Part shown: piece after piece, positions 34,640-48,300 of the stretch | How positions within the stretch are numbered: position 1 is the stretch's first letter | How the letters are laid out: each line of letters starts with the position of its first letter | Assembly (NCBI RefSeq): GCF_001619985.1 | Contig: NW_017264201.1 | Coordinates: 868,001 to 932,000 of the forward strand | Reading direction: 5' to 3' | DNA: 64,000 nt | Source: Xylona heveae TC161 | Taxonomy: Eukaryota; Ascomycota; Xylonomycetes; Xylonales; Xylonaceae | Notes under the pieces: generated by a model | What the model saw: the letters and a program-made list of their open reading frames with translations, nothing else | Told to the model about the DNA's origin: nothing | The model's database searches: none | Program-made: the position numbers and the translations under genes

Positions 34640-35616
34640 CAGCGGTATGGTATATAAGGGGTAGCGATTCTTAACTGTGAGTGGATTAAGAGCGCTTGCC
34701 AGAAGTCTGCTACAAACTGGGCGCCACGGTCAGGGACTATGGTTCTGGGTAAGCCATGTAACGAGAAGATCCGATCCACAACCAGGTCAGCAGCTTCTCG
34801 AGCATCGGAGGTCGAGGTAGTGGGTATAAAATGCCTCATTCTACTTAGTCGGTCATCGACGACCATAACTGCGTCGTAGCCATCAGAGTTCGGGCTTTAG
34901 CACGAGCTTCTTCTGATTCTCTAGTCGTGGGTCGCCAGTCTCTGGTCCGTGTGCCCCTTGCAGAGCAAGCAGTTTGCTAGCACAAGACAGTGTCTCTTTG
35001 TAAAGGCCGTGCCTCGTAATTGTGTAGTGATACCTGGGATACGCAGGGCAGTAGTAAGCTGGAATAAAGCGGAGTAGGAGTGATAGCTAGGCTCTATGTA
35101 ACAAAGTAGAGCACTTGCCCTTCAGCAGAGCGTTCTACCCCATGATATATATGCAGTGTATAGCCACTGGACTACCCTGTGGCTGCCATGCGTGTGACAT
35201 GTTGGGCGCTTAAAGGGTCTAGAGCAACGCCATGGACGGTCGGTCTGGTCTGGAGCCAGCCGCCGTGACATATCTGCATGCATGTAGTACGATCACATCT
35301 TCCAATGCAATCACCACGGCTACTGGCTCCAGCTCTGCAGCTTCATAGGCTTATTGGCACAATCAGGACAGATGATGGTTCAATCTTGGTAGGCAATAGA
35401 TTTTGCAAGTAGTGCATTGTAGGGTTGATTTCCTAGTAATAAGCGCATCCGGTTTCCCTTCGAGCGGGCCTGGGCTATAGTGGATGTTAAAATCAAATAT
35501 AGAAAGGAACTCGGCCCACTGTGCTTGTCTTGGCATGGCAAACACGAGAGTCTGATCATCAGTTGCCTCCATGTCTTGGTATAACCGGTTGACATTCTTT
35601 GATACCATGATTCCAT
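34640..35616 (-). mobile_element. Ty3/gypsy-type LTR retroelement fossil (internal pieces)
   Basis: Two conserved pieces lie on the minus strand in the order expected of the Ty3/gypsy pol gene. At 35363-35616 is an RNase H C-terminal segment (RQAQWAEFLS, FNIHYSPGPLEGKPDAL). At 34639-34866 is an integrase core segment (HGLPRTIVPDRGAQFVADFW). The element is broken, with several disruptions plus missing sequence between the pieces. No LTRs, protease or gag were recognised. The conservation of the pieces suggests moderate age. The limits are only those of recognisable protein. Confidence 0.75.
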
Positions 35617-38600
35617 TGTGAAGCTACCTGTTCACACGACTTCCTCGATAGTCAGACCCAGCTCGACATGACTGAATTGGGTCCGCATTGCGTCCTGCAT
35701 CTTTTCAGGCACGGGAAACTTTGAGAGAAGCCGCAGCCTGTGTGCGTACTTGAAAAAGGACAGTTTTGCTCGCCTTTTCGGTCGGAGTGCCTTTTCAGGA
35801 TGTAAAATAGGTGACAGGTAAGGGTTAGGAAAATCCAGACATGTCGCTATGAATTGCATGCTCCTTGCAAAAATTCAACTTTAGTTGCAGTACCATTTTC
35901 AAGCTCGAGCTTTTCGAGATTGTGGTCATCTGATAGTAATAGCTGTGAATCGAAGCTGTACACCTCTGTATGCTAAAAACATAAGAAAGCCCCGAAAATG
36001 AATGCTAATGAGCCTAACGCCAATGGAACTGCATCAACGTGACATCCATGCTTCCAGAAACACGAGTCCAAGTAGGACGTGGTGATGCCATTGTTTGGGT
36101 CTCTGTTCCATTGAGATGTTGCATAATCGTGTCATTTGGCATGGTCCTATTACATGGGCCCACTGCTGATATCTTTAAAGACAACATTCGAGTTGTCCAT
36201 GCTCTCCGAGATTTTGCCTTTGTCAAACCATATTTTGATCTTGCCTGATTGACGGTACTTTAAGTTTTCTTGCTGGAGCTGACTTGTTATTGCATTAAGA
36301 GCGTCTGGTGGAGGGTTCTCCTGATGGCTCCTGAAAGGTGCTTGGAGGGTCGATCCTCTGTTGCAAGCACAGCTCCCTGGTAAACCAATATGAATTCAAA
36401 TTTCAGACAGCAAAATTAGCGCAAGACCTTTTTTGACCAGCAATCTTAAGGAAACCATGCGGCTGTGTCATCATTCAAATCCCGGATTCGCATTTGGATA
36501 TGAATACCTGGCGAAGCACAACGGAGCCGGTAATTCCAAGACTTAGAAATGTGCATTCGTGCACTAAAGGTTTCAACTCTTTTTCTGGAAAGGAGCTTAC
36601 AGTCGTGTTGAGGCTCTGGCAGCGTTTGTCTTTGAGGTTCTCAATTTTATAGCTTTTGAGCAATATATTCATATCCTGGGTGTCCTTGTCATGGTACGAT
36701 TTATTCGGTCTTGATTCATTTTCGCCTTGAACTTGGCTGGGTTTCCTGAGGGGGTACAGGGCATTGCATTGATGCCTGTCAGCCTTTGAAAATGTCCATC
36801 GACTCCATCCACATGAGTGACATACTCTCATGTGGGTTTTACAGAATGATGTATTGTTCATTTTTGTGTGGTGGCAAAGGTCGAAGAGTGGCACCCAGTT
36901 CTTCCACCACAGAGAAATTTCCAACACGGTGCTGGCAACTTTCTCAACGATCGACGAAAACATCTACAGATGTCAGCCGTCTTCAAATTTCTAAGCTATA
37001 GGAGCTGGAATTACTTTTTTTGTGTTTGGAGCGAGAAGACAGCGCGCCATAACACCCGCATGGAGAGGAAAACAGAGAAGGACTAAGTACGTTCAGCTGT
37101 TTTCTTGGATTTTGTGTGGCTGTGATATGGCTTGTTTTGAGGAATTTCTGGAAAGTCCAATTTCTTCACTAAATATGCTGTTAATGCTAGGTAGTATCAT
37201 GAGATGAACTATCCACTTACATTTTTTCACTTTGAAGGAACCGTCGTTTCTTCAGAAATTGTCTCTCAGTTCTGGAAACTGTTGGTACGGTAAATAGAAA
37301 TTGGGTATATCGAACCGCCATCATGCAAACGGCCTGAAAACAATGTCCAACTGTGATACCAACACAGCTTTTGGGCGTTCACTATAGATAGGACTATCTT
37401 TACCTTATCCACGTGGTTAGTATATCTACTGTGAGATGGCCACCAGGAAGGCTCAGGCTGTCCGTCTCCATGAATTTGAAAGTATAGTAACGGTCAATCA
37501 TAACATTGAATTTTACCAAAACAGTTCCCAACAGAGTGTATTAGTGCACTGCGCAATGCCTCCAGAAGGATTTTGCGATATTGAGGAAGTCGACCATGGA
37601 AGCGGTGGAGATCAACAACATCAGATCCACCATTGGCATCCACTTTCTGGATGGATGCCTGGCTGTAACATTCAGGCGAAGGAGTTGTTTATGAAGAAGC
37701 TGAAGAGAGCAAAAAGGACATTGAATTGTATCTTCAGCCATCTTATTACTGTGGTGCTATGTGTTGCGTTGTTTTTGATCATGTGAGGATCTTCCGAATT
37801 GAGCGGCCTCAGATTCTGTGATTGCGTGTACAATGCTTTGGTATAAGTGTTAGGGTTTCTCATGATTAATGTTTTAGTAAGGCACATGGCCTAAGTGTGA
37901 TTGTCCAATTCTGGTTCGAGATTGCAGTAACTAGAAGCTGCTGGAGGAGGCTATACGATAGTAGTTGCAGGTTCAATGAAATAGGGCGAGGAGAAGCCAA
38001 AATTTTCCCGGTCATGGCCAGGTCGTCCGAAGAATACATGCCAAGGACTTTCAGCTCCCTCTGTGCCCGGCGCAATGTGGGGAGATTTCTGCACACCTTC
38101 ACATCAAGCGCGTACATGAAGAAGGTCATCATTTTGGGGCGCCTCCCCGCGCCAACCATTCTGGACCCACTCGGAGGTCCGATGTTCAGACTTGGCCTTG
38201 GCGCGTTTTCATCACCTCGTCTTGGACCTGGTCAAATGTGCACGTGTGCTCCTCGAGGAACAAGACGGAGAGGTCGTGACGCTGATTGAGGACCCACCAT
38301 GATCGTGGGTTGGCCGAACGACAGGCTTCTCTGGGTTCGTCGGATCATGATCATGCCGAGCACCTTCCCAAAGAACTGGGCCAGCTAAGTGAACTCACTG
38401 GTGTTGATAGATGACCAGACTATTTCCTTGCCCATCTGCTCAACATTATCATGCTGGCATCTCTTCGAGACCTCCAAGCCCTAGGCACAGTTATATTGCC
38501 ATAGGCAGACGAGCGGCGTTATTCTGGACTGGCTGATATCGAAGGGCGCCTCGCTCAGGGACCAAAAGTACAGGTTGAACCAAACTGTTGTGTGCTGTAA

Positions 38601-41472
38601 GGTTTTTTCAATGTTTTTCTGGCTTTCGTCTTTCCTGTCTTTCTTTTGAGTAACCGTTGTGCGAATCCCGGAATAATTTGACATGTTGAAGAACAATTGC
38701 GGCCCAAACCAATGAACTCAGATGACATGGGCATGCTGCTCGCAGAGGTAGCTTCAGCTGCTCTGGGGAATTGTATATTCTAGGAGCAAATCAACCCTAG
38801 CAACTGAGAGAGAGCTAAACCTATTGTTTACTGATTCTAGCCCGCTTTGCCGGCCAGACCTGCTCTCCGGCTTGTTCTTCGGCGGTCAGGTGCCTTGTGG
38901 CCCTTGTCTGTCACATGTATCAGCTTTTCGACTTCGACCATACAGTCGATGAAACGCTTTTTTGGAATGGACGGGGTGTATGTAGTAGCTCTAGAAGGTC
39001 CTCCTAATATTGTAGGAGTTAACCTTGTAGATGTCAAAAGATTGACGGTGGTAATTCTTTCACGACCTCTCTCGATAAGGCCGTTTATGTCCTTGTGTTT
39101 TATGTGATTTCATCGTATTTCTAAGACCAGAAGCGGCCATGGTCGTGTGGTGATTGACTGAAACCTTTCATGAGCATCATTCATGGGCTCTTGTACAAGC
39201 AGAGCGCAATAACGGCGGACGAAAAGTCTGTCCGGCGTCACGAAGTAGAGTACTCGGTCACACTCCTCCGTGGCGTGAAATTGCACAGCAATTCAAAAAA
39301 AAAAAATTGAAAAGTTTCGAAGGCAAGACCGATCGCGGGATTCTGCCATAGGATGAGCAAACCCATGCATTAACCGCAGACTCTAACCTTGAAGAGATTC
39401 CCTTGCAAGTTAAATTCAATTGGAGAGCAGACATTAGTTTTTCTGCATTTCCGGTGGTCCTTTTCAGAGATTGCCCGAAATTTCATACAACGCTTTCCGG
39501 AGGACTATCGATTCTGACCACCGAGAAGAAGCAGAGAACACCTTGTTGAGGGATTCCAGGTAGCTGACTTATTAAATAGAGCTTGAGAAGTATTCCTAAA
39601 ATATTAGAAGCGTAAGAATGACCACAGGTCTGCCTCCCATGATTAGAATTCTCATATTTCCACCGTATCTCCTAAGGATGGACATGAGAGTGATTGAAAA
39701 CAGATCAGCATGCTCGCTCCATTGCTCCATTATTTCTTTCAAACACTCATACTCTCTGATCAAAGCAAAGGACTGCAACACAGGATATTGATAGAAATTA
39801 AGGAAGGAGTTCTGGGGGAGATACAGTTCTGATGGTTGAACCACCAAAGAGCATTCAGATTGTTGTGGGGCTGGATAAACCAATAATGACCAATTTTTTA
39901 CGGCCAATGATGGCCCACACCCAGTTGATATCGAGATCTCAAGGTAGGACTGCTGCCTTTTGATTGCGACCAGGTTGTTTCTTTAAGCGGTGTTTCTTGT
40001 GAAGAACTTTGCAGCTTATCCGTCGTTCAAGCGCAGTCGTTCGTGGATGAGTAGGCGGAACGCGCTTGGCCAGAAAGCTAGAAGAGTTTGTGCCCTGAGA
40101 TTTCGCTGCGTCGCAAGCAGCTACACTTGTTTGGTCATACTGATGCTGGAGAGGCGAGCTGTTGGGCCCATATTGCTTTATATTGTGTATTTGCATCTTA
40201 CGCAGAATGCGTCTACGTATCAGTATCCAATCGAGAGATCAGCAACCTCGTGGCACAGCGGTTCAAATTCCCTGATAAAGCTCATGTAATGCATGTTGTC
40301 AGAGGCAGATCGCATCAGCACCAAATCATTGTGACTTGACGAGATGACGTGGGACGATGCTTTGGGAGCTTGTACGAGAGGAGTGCTGTCGCCTGTGGCA
40401 GGTGAGGCCAGAGCATCGAGAGCGGCTCCGGCGCCCCATGCTTAGGGACAATGTCGGCCAGGGATGGAAAAGCTGTAAATTGTTAATGTACCCCTCTGCT
40501 GTAGCTAGGAGACCACCACCGCGAGCCCGTCATCTCTACCAATACTGTCGATGAGGTTGCTGTGGTCGTTTCTGTCGCTGTCGTCTCCTCCGTCCTGGTC
40601 GACTCTGCTGTCCCGATTGCCTTTCAGCGCATCCACAAAGTGTCAAGTACCAGAGCGCTATCACAATCTCCTGGTTGGTTTTTTCGTCTTGACTACTGGC
40701 ACTGCCGAGATGAATTGTTCAGTGTCAAGCTGTGTAACTACTTCCAAACTTGAGATAGAAAAGAGTGGGTTCTAGATAAAAGCTTCAATGAGACATCAAT
40801 CATATACGCAAATTTCCATGAAAGAGGGATATAATGTGTGTTCTGTATAATGCCAAAGTTTCTCCGTGAAACGCCAGCGAGAAAGTATGAAGGGTTTATG
40901 CTGAGAAAAGAAAAAGACTGAGGCCAAGAGAGAGGAAGATCCGGGGTATTTATATTCTTTTTAGGAATTTGGTTGCTGCCTGGCTCGGTTAATGCAAGAA
41001 ATTCATGGTGGAGATTCATTGTTCTGTTGTGATATCGAAACATATGCTCAAACAATGATTGAAGTTTGGTGATTGTGATACGTTTGACCGGGCGTGAATG
41101 TTTGTGGTCACTATTGCATTAGGCAAGAGACCAAAAGTAGAAATACACCAGAATCGTAGTTTCTGAATGTGTGGAGAAAAGACAGGATTGCAATCAACTA
41201 TGCGTATCGCGAGGTAATAGAATTAGTGCAGGTATATTTTATTAAAGACTTGATTGATATGCTCCTGGACATTACCATGCGAGAGCAAATAGCGCGGAAA
41301 ATGCGAAAACTACTTGATGGATTGATAAGTCATGACGAGGGTATGGGTGATAGGACAAAGCGACAAAGTTTGAAGACCCGGGAGATTAAGTACAGGTGAT
41401 AAAAGGTATGATGAAGAACTGATAGTAAAGAGATGTTGCCGGCTCGAGATATGACGGGCAGGACTGAACAGC
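35617..41472. other. Gene-poor island, mostly unrecognised
   Basis: Nearly 6 kb without a convincing gene. Open frames at 36475-36963 (-), 37436-37786 (+), 37866-38159 (-), 39596-39907 (-), 40088-40339 (+) and 41169-41399 (+) are short, overlap others, and show no domain I recognise. A short A-run with adjacent open frames occurs near 39294-39306. The stretch lies between a retroelement fossil and CHS5 and looks like decayed intergenic or repeat-derived DNA. Confidence 0.5.
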
Positions 41473-42981
41473 CTATAGAGCTACTTCGTCAAAGCCTTCA
41501 GGACTATTCCGTTGTTCGACGCTTGCTTTGTCTTCTTCTTCTTCTTCCTGTTCTGGTGCTGCTGCCTCAGATACTTTTGTCGCGGGTGTTTCCTCGGCAG
41601 GTGTAGCTTCAGAAGGGACGGCTGCTGTCTCAGCGGCTTGCTCTTCGCCATCCTTTGCCACATCTTCGTCTATTGTAGCTTTCTGAGAAGCAGGCTCTGG
41701 CTCATGAGCGGCTCCATTCGTCTTTGATTCTTCGGGCAACTGTTCAGGGACTTCCTCTGGTTTCTCTTCAGGCGCTTCGTCCTTTGGTGGGGGTAGCGGT
41801 GCTGATGTCTCGGCTTGGGCCTCTAAACCATTTGGAGTAGACTCAGAAGCTTGGGCCTCTGGTTTTGGTTCCTCCGGTTTCGATTCCACAGCATTAGAAG
41901 CAGCCGGGGGCGGCTCTTGTTGTTGTTGCTGCTGCTGTGGCTTAGGCGCGGGCTGTTCCCGAGGTTGCTGGGACTCTTGTCGAATGGGTAGCGACCGTTG
42001 TGAAGCTTGCGCCGCAGACTGTTGTGACTGGGACATTTGAGATGATTGCGATGCTTGAGATTGATGACCCACGCCTTGACCAATTTGTCGTAACCTCGGA
42101 TCTGCATTGAGATAGTATCCCCTAACACCGACGACTCTGCCCTCACGTTCGCATCCTTCAACCCACTCCGGTCTCACGACTGGGATATTCATCTCCGTCG
42201 CACGTTCCCAAGGCTGTCCTCTACCCTCCGTACAGACGAAATGGGTCGTGTCTATTCTGACGGTATCGATCATCTTAGCGCCAATGCGTTCCACTGCTGC
42301 TTGAAGGCTATCCTTGAGTGGCGGAGGAAGGATGCCTGGGGTGACAGTGATACCAGAGAGGTCAGTCATCTTGTGAGTCTTGACAGAGAGCTTTTGACTC
42401 GAATATGTGCCCGCGCTAGTCTTAAGCACCAAATGGAATGTGTACGGTGTATCCACGGCCAAACCGCTGATCTTGGTCGACTGTATTTCAAGTGGCCGCG
42501 GGATATTGCCTGCTTTGCTGCCATTTCGGTAGAGGCTCAGACTATGTAGATCCGCTGAGGCAAGGAAAAGAGGATCCCATTCTAGAACAACAGATGTCTG
42601 CGTTGCGTTGCGACAACGTAGAACTGGTGTTGCGGGCGATTGTTGTCCGAAATTAGTGTAGATGTCCTTTTGGAGACGTGTGAAAGCTTCGCGGGAAGCA
42701 GTTTCAGCATCAAAATTCCGTGCGACAGTAATGTCGACGATAGAGCCGGAGGTAATATGGGGAGGGAGAAGAATGGAGGGAAATTCAATCTGTTTTCATT
42801 CGGTGGTCACAATCAGCACTGATGCTCCGCAGGGGCTATCGTTCCTCTGGGGACAATGCAACCGTGGTAGTAAGGGAATAATTGCACTCCCAAGGGAATC
42901 CCAACTTACCAGACGTTTGTCCTCTGTCAGAAGCACAGCGACTCCTGCGTCGACCTTTCCCACCGTCAGTGAGACCAGCAT
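41473..42981 (-). CDS. CHS5: Chs5-like exomer scaffold protein (462 aa)
   Basis: Exons 42981-42910 (MLVSLTVGKVDAGVAVLLTE...) and 42789-41473. The N-terminal FBE region (about 1-75) includes PHITSGSIVDITVARNFD. A fibronectin type III domain follows (about 80-165, SVVLEWDPL, DTPYTFHLVLKTSAG), then a BRCT domain (about 170-260, GITVTPGI, THFVCTEG, VVRPEWVEGCEREGRVVGV). Residues after about 275 are low complexity: Gln/Ser-rich, then Pro/Glu/Ala-rich. Chs5 scaffolds the exomer, which sorts chitin synthase and a few other cargos from the trans-Golgi to the plasma membrane with ChAPs and Arf1. The domain order is exactly that of the family. The acidic tail is long but typical. Confidence 0.93.
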
Positions 42982-43780
42982 GATGCAGGTAGTTAATTGT
43001 GGAAATTCTAGACGGAATAAGCTGTAGATGGAGCTTCTATGTTTATCGCGGGTTTGCGTATGCAGCCAACATGCCTCCCGTCAAGGTCCCATTTCCGTTT
43101 TGGGAAATATAGACGGAAGTTGCCGCGATGCTCATATTCCGGAGAAGACATATGCAGGGCAAAATTACAGCGTTTGGTATATCATGCAGACACCGTTATA
43201 ATCTTATGTCCTGAGCCATCAGGTCTCATATTATGTGTTTCAGCAGTCGTCTTATTAGGACAATATTGTTGTCAGCGTCAATAGGGCACGGTGACTTTAC
43301 TGCGGCGCACTTTTATACCTACGCATTCAGGGAAAGTTGTATCACATGCTTGAGAAGCTCATTCACCAAAGGGCAGCACATGTTGGTGATTAAGAAGAAT
43401 AAAATAATTTGATCATGATACTTGCAAAATCCAAGACTGTTCAACAACCTTGAATGCAATGATCTCATATGGCATAACATCATTGCTGCTGTGAAAAGTG
43501 TCTCTCTCCCAGAGAAATCACGGACGCTAACCCTAGCCCTCGGCCACGTTCCATGCCGGAAGAGGCATAGTGGACCAAAAAAATGTGGGCGAAAGAGAAT
43601 TATGGACCCAAAGGAGACTCCCCCACCCAATAATCTTCTGTTAATCACTTTTGACCCGCCACCTGTGACAGCAACTTCGTCTTTTGCCGCCTTCGTCGTC
43701 TCGACTCATCGATCTCATACGCAGACTCGAACGACCCTTCTCCAAACTCTTTCAAAGCAGTATACTGCTCACAGGTCACC
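42982..43780. other. Divergent region between CHS5 and TIF11
   Basis: About 800 bp carrying both promoters. An open frame at 43422-43913 on + overlaps the TIF11 first exon and is not supported. A CT-rich leader precedes the TIF11 ATG (43655-43780). Confidence 0.5.
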
Positions 43781-44628
43781 ATGCCTAAGAACAAGGGAAA
43801 GGTTCGTTGCCCCATATCATTTTTTTTTATTCTGCTATATCTATATTCGCCGCCGTATTTTCTATTGTATAATTATGCGGCTTTTACAATATTTTGTCTT
43901 GTCTGCCGCCTAAAAAGCAGCTACCCCTCACATGAAGCTTTCACATAAAAAAGAGAAATGTTCTACATATTGAGGACCAACAACTAATACTCCGATCTAC
44001 AGGGAGGTAAAAACCGCCGCAGAGGCAAGAACGAAAATGACAACGAGAAGCGCGAGTTGATCTTCAAGGAAGAAGGCCAGGGTGAGTTTTTTCTCCCCTC
44101 TTCTGTACCGCCATACCCCACCGTCAAGCGGATTTTACGAACAGAGCGCCGCATCATTATTTTCGAGGACCAACGAGGACTAATTTGTTTCATGCAGAGT
44201 ACGCCCAGGTTGTCAAGATGCTTGGTAACGGCCGTCTCGAGGCCTCCTGCTTTGACGGCGAGAAGCGTCTGGCGCACATTCGTGGCAAGCTCCGAAAGAA
44301 GGTCTGGATCAACCAGGGTGACATTATCCTCTTGTCCCTGCGTGACTACCAGGACGAGAAGGGTGATGTGATCATGAAGTATACTTCGGATGAGGCCCGA
44401 AGCTTGAAGGCTTACGGTGAACTTCCCGAGGGTGCTAAGATCAACGAGTCCGGAGGGTACGTGTTATCCAGCTTCCTAGTCGGATGGTTCGAAGCAAGAA
44501 GATTGAATGATGCTAACTTTGAATACAGCTACGACGAGGCTGCCGAGGACATTGGCTTCGAGTTCGACGAGGACCGCGACGAGGACAGCGAAAAGAGCGA
44601 CAAGGAGCTCGATATTGACGACATCTAA
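43781..44628 (+). CDS. TIF11: Translation initiation factor eIF1A (152 aa)
   Basis: Exons 43781-43801 (MPKNKGK), 44003-44081, 44198-44456 and 44529-44628, with phase-consistent joins. The first donor (gttcgt) is non-optimal. A basic N-terminal tail ([13 protein letters not shown]) is followed by the OB fold ([58 protein letters not shown]) and a helical extension with an acidic C-terminus ([14 protein letters not shown], ending DIDDI). eIF1A binds the 40S A site with eIF1, promotes scanning and start-codon selection, and its acidic tail contacts eIF5B. The length is normal. Confidence 0.96.
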
Positions 44629-45363
44629 ACGCCTTATGGCAAACCGCTCCGCCATCCCGTCGACGGCGATGGCGGTGACGGTACCACTGATGATGGGTGC
44701 ACATTCCTAGCGACGTCCGTACATCCATGTACGACGTCGCTTGCCCATCATCAAATCTTTTCAGGGGCTGTTTACGATGATACCTTGTTCGCATTATTCG
44801 CAAAGAAATTGCCGATCTTGCGTTCGCTGATTTTGGACTCGCCCTTGTTCCAATGCTTCTTTCTCTTCTCGATTATTTTTTTAACGACGTTTGAATGATG
44901 CATTGAGAGATTGGTCATTACGAAAGTTGCAACTCTGTATGGATGGAATGGGTAAAAAAGAATGGGGAATGCAAAAATTCGAGGCACAACGGCGTTCGAT
45001 GGGTTCCTTCGCACCACATGATGCATAGCGGATTGGTTCCTGGGCGGGCGCTCTCCATGCCTCTTATTTTTCTCATTTTACTTTTTAACTCTTTCTTTCC
45101 AGCATCGTCTCTGTCGACTTTACCCTTAACGATAGATTATTACTCCTTATTACTCCGAACATTTTCTCATTCTCATGTGATGTGATTTTTCTGCCAACCC
45201 CATATACTTGAGCCCATTCTTACACCGTTTGTTACCTCTTATATTGACACCCTGGTAAATCGTATAACTATCAACTCTCGGACATTCAGCTCTGCCCAAT
45301 CCTCCTGGAGATATCGACCTCCAAAAGAATCTTCGTCCCCCAAATGGACCCAAAAACCTCCAA
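44629..45363. other. Convergent intergenic region TIF11/RAD1
   Basis: About 730 bp of 3' flanks with T-rich runs and no gene. The end of RAD1 is encoded on the minus strand at the right. Confidence 0.55.
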
Positions 45364-48300
45364 TTAGTCAAACAAACTACGATTGAAAAACCTCCACACC
45401 TGGCGCCCAGCCTCTTTCCCAATCAACCTACTAATATCCTCCTCTTCCATATTCGCTAACTCGTGCACGTTCGCCACGTCGAGGATGAGCCGATTGAGAT
45501 TCTTCTCCGTGATGCCCGGAATAGCACGCAGCATATCCTGCGGCGTCTGGTTGAACGTCTGATCGGACGGGTCTTGGCCTGACTCTAGATCCAAGCCAAT
45601 CTGGACTGCCTTGATTGGATCCGGTTCCTCTTGGTTCTTTTTGAGTTCCTTTATTTGGGAACACAGATTCGTCAGATGGATGGATGGACGGGAGGTGCTG
45701 GCATGGAAAAGGGAAGGTGAAGCAGGGGAGGGAGGGGAGAAGGGCATACCTCAAATATTTCGGCCGTTTGATAAGGCGACGACGACCAAATCACCTTGAG
45801 CCGAGGGAAGGCGAGGGTAAGCAGGACGAGTTTGGACTGCAGATCGGAAGGATTGCTGATGGCCGAGGGGTTGTGTAGGAGGTCTGCGAAGGGCTTTATG
45901 CAAGCGGGAGAGTGTCAGTCACTTGTTCAAATCTTAGGACATGGGAGCACAGCGGGGATTCTGGATATATGTGGAACCTTGAATTGGGATATAGGGTTAA
46001 AGCAAGAAATAGGGGGAAAGCGCACCTCCAGCGTAAAGCTCTTGTTCTGGTCGAATTCGATCAAAAGCATGGGATTCTTATAATGCTGCAGCATTGTTTC
46101 GGCTTGATTGTACAATCTGCCATTGTTAAATGAAGAGATGAGATCGCGGATAGACTTCCGCTCCACGCATATATTTGGACTGAGAATGTAGTCGCCGACT
46201 GTTAATTGGCAGGGGACAACGACGATGCTGCGTCCGTGAAGTAGCGAAGGAAGGGAACTGCGGAATTCACGGGTATCTACGACCACACGAGGAGGCTGGG
46301 CAGTAGCTGCGAGACGCCCGCCGCCTGCGATGCGTGTGTTGACTGTGCGGAGGAAATGTTCTTGCGGGTCGTCGATGCCGTGCGCGTCGAGGGTGAGCGT
46401 GACGGACATGCCCTGAGTTGATAGTCAATTAGGGCTCTGAAACGTGGACGGACGGGGAAATGGGGCGGGGGACGCATGTATTGGTATTAGGGGACGGGGC
46501 TGGACATACCGCTCTTTCCTTGATCAGCTTGGTGAAGGAGTCCTTCTCACGTCTCACTGCGCTGAGATATCGTTGCTCTTCTACAGATCCGCCATAATAC
46601 ATGAAATATACGCGCACATTGCGGTCTGTATGTGAGCTCCGATACACTTCTATTCGCCGAATGAATGCCGAGTCTGGTTCGTACATGATCACGTACCGCG
46701 GCTTGACCTCCTCGAGAACATGTTCGTCCATGTCGCCGTCGTAGGGATGGACAATGAGAAGATCATTCATCTCATACATTTCGAACCAGTCATCAATGTC
46801 TATCAGAGGATCGGCCGCAATCTCTTCCTTCTGGAGCTTTTCTGCCCCAGTTGGCTGTATCTCGGCCAAGAGGCCTGCTACATGCGCCTCCGTGTCCTGG
46901 GCTAACTGGATACTACCGTTTGCCGCGCGCCCAGGACCGGATGCTGCAGATGATCCTCCTCGAACACGGCGCCGCTTGTTGGGTGGAGCCTTGGGTCGAA
47001 GGCTGGGTGTTCCGCCTTGCCGGTCCGTTGCACCCTCGAGAGCTTTTTGATTTTCTGCAAACAGCGAGGCGCTGACCTTGGCAAAGTCGCGCTTCCAGTT
47101 GAGATAGTTCCGAAGAGCTCGGCGCATCATAAATGCAGCGGACGGTCCGCGCTCTTCATCGTCGTCTGACTCTTGCTTCTCGACGTCTTCCGGTCGAACG
47201 TGCATTGTCTGGAGATACTCTCTGAGCTGGCGGCACGTTCCTTCGTCCCCGCACATGATAAGAATAGTACCGTTGGAGTCATCTCGGGGTGGTGGATTGA
47301 AGTACGCGTCACGCTCAATCTCCTCGAGAATTTCCGCCAGTAACGCCCACTTCGGTTGCTCTTCGAGCACCGGACTAAGTGAATCCAACGATGTTGAATT
47401 GGCATTATTTGCCACTTCAGCTGCATTCACCTTTGCAGTGTACACTCGGCGCTTTGCTGTGTCAAAAAGAGTGTGAGCTGCATCAAGGAAAAGCCAAGGG
47501 GACTGATTTTGTCGCGTCGAGCCAGGCGGCGGAGAAGACGCAGCCAAGATCGTATCCAAATAACGGTTGAATGCAACAGCGTCATATGTGAGCAAGCAGC
47601 TATAGTGTAGTTAGTGTCTGCAGTAGATGACGCTTGGAAAAGGTTTAGGATAACACGCACTGTAAAATAGTGCGCAAGACACCGAGATCATTGACAATTT
47701 GTTTCGACTTCCAGCTAACGCGATGCCAGACCGGATCTAGTTGTCTCCGAATAATAGCGTCGAAATTTTTATGTAACGCGCTGTCAACGTTCCAATCATC
47801 CATTTCCAGGCCGGTGTTCGACTTTTTCAATTCACTGATGCTGACTTCTACGCATTCGAGGACAGCATTCTGAATATCCCTCATGGCATCAGTCATTGGC
47901 ACTTCGAATTCGATCACTTCTGCTTTTTTCCGCCCCTCAAGCGCCTCAGCTACAGTAACATGAAAGCGTGGCCATAAAGAGGGTTTCCGGAGAAAGAGAT
48001 TTCGCATCATTGATGCCAAGGGAGCGAATCCAGTAGTGAACGGCTCAGGGCTATCAGAAAAGGCTTTGAGAAACCCATTCTTATTATGCTGCCGATAAAT
48101 ACGGAGGATGAACGCTTCCAAAGAGGTTGCAATTACCCTGGAAACAATTAGCAATATCGAGCCATGCGGTTCAATTATCATACCTTTCAGCGTGTAATAC
48201 TATGATTCCCGTAACTGTACTCGGGTCAAGTAGGCCTGCATCCGGTGTTAGTCAGTGGTAGATTGTTTTGCCTTTTTCGACTCACTTGATAATAGATCAA

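Noticed and set aside
35110-35174. tRNA-like sequence with a good A box (tagtccagtgg on the minus strand) inside the fossil region
   Set aside because: No matching B box (ggttcgaatcc type) or cloverleaf could be drawn, so neither a tRNA nor a SINE is supported.
36475-36963. A 162-codon minus-strand frame in the gene-poor island
   Set aside because: Composition is unlike the other genes here and no domain is seen; it may be a relic, but nothing shows it.
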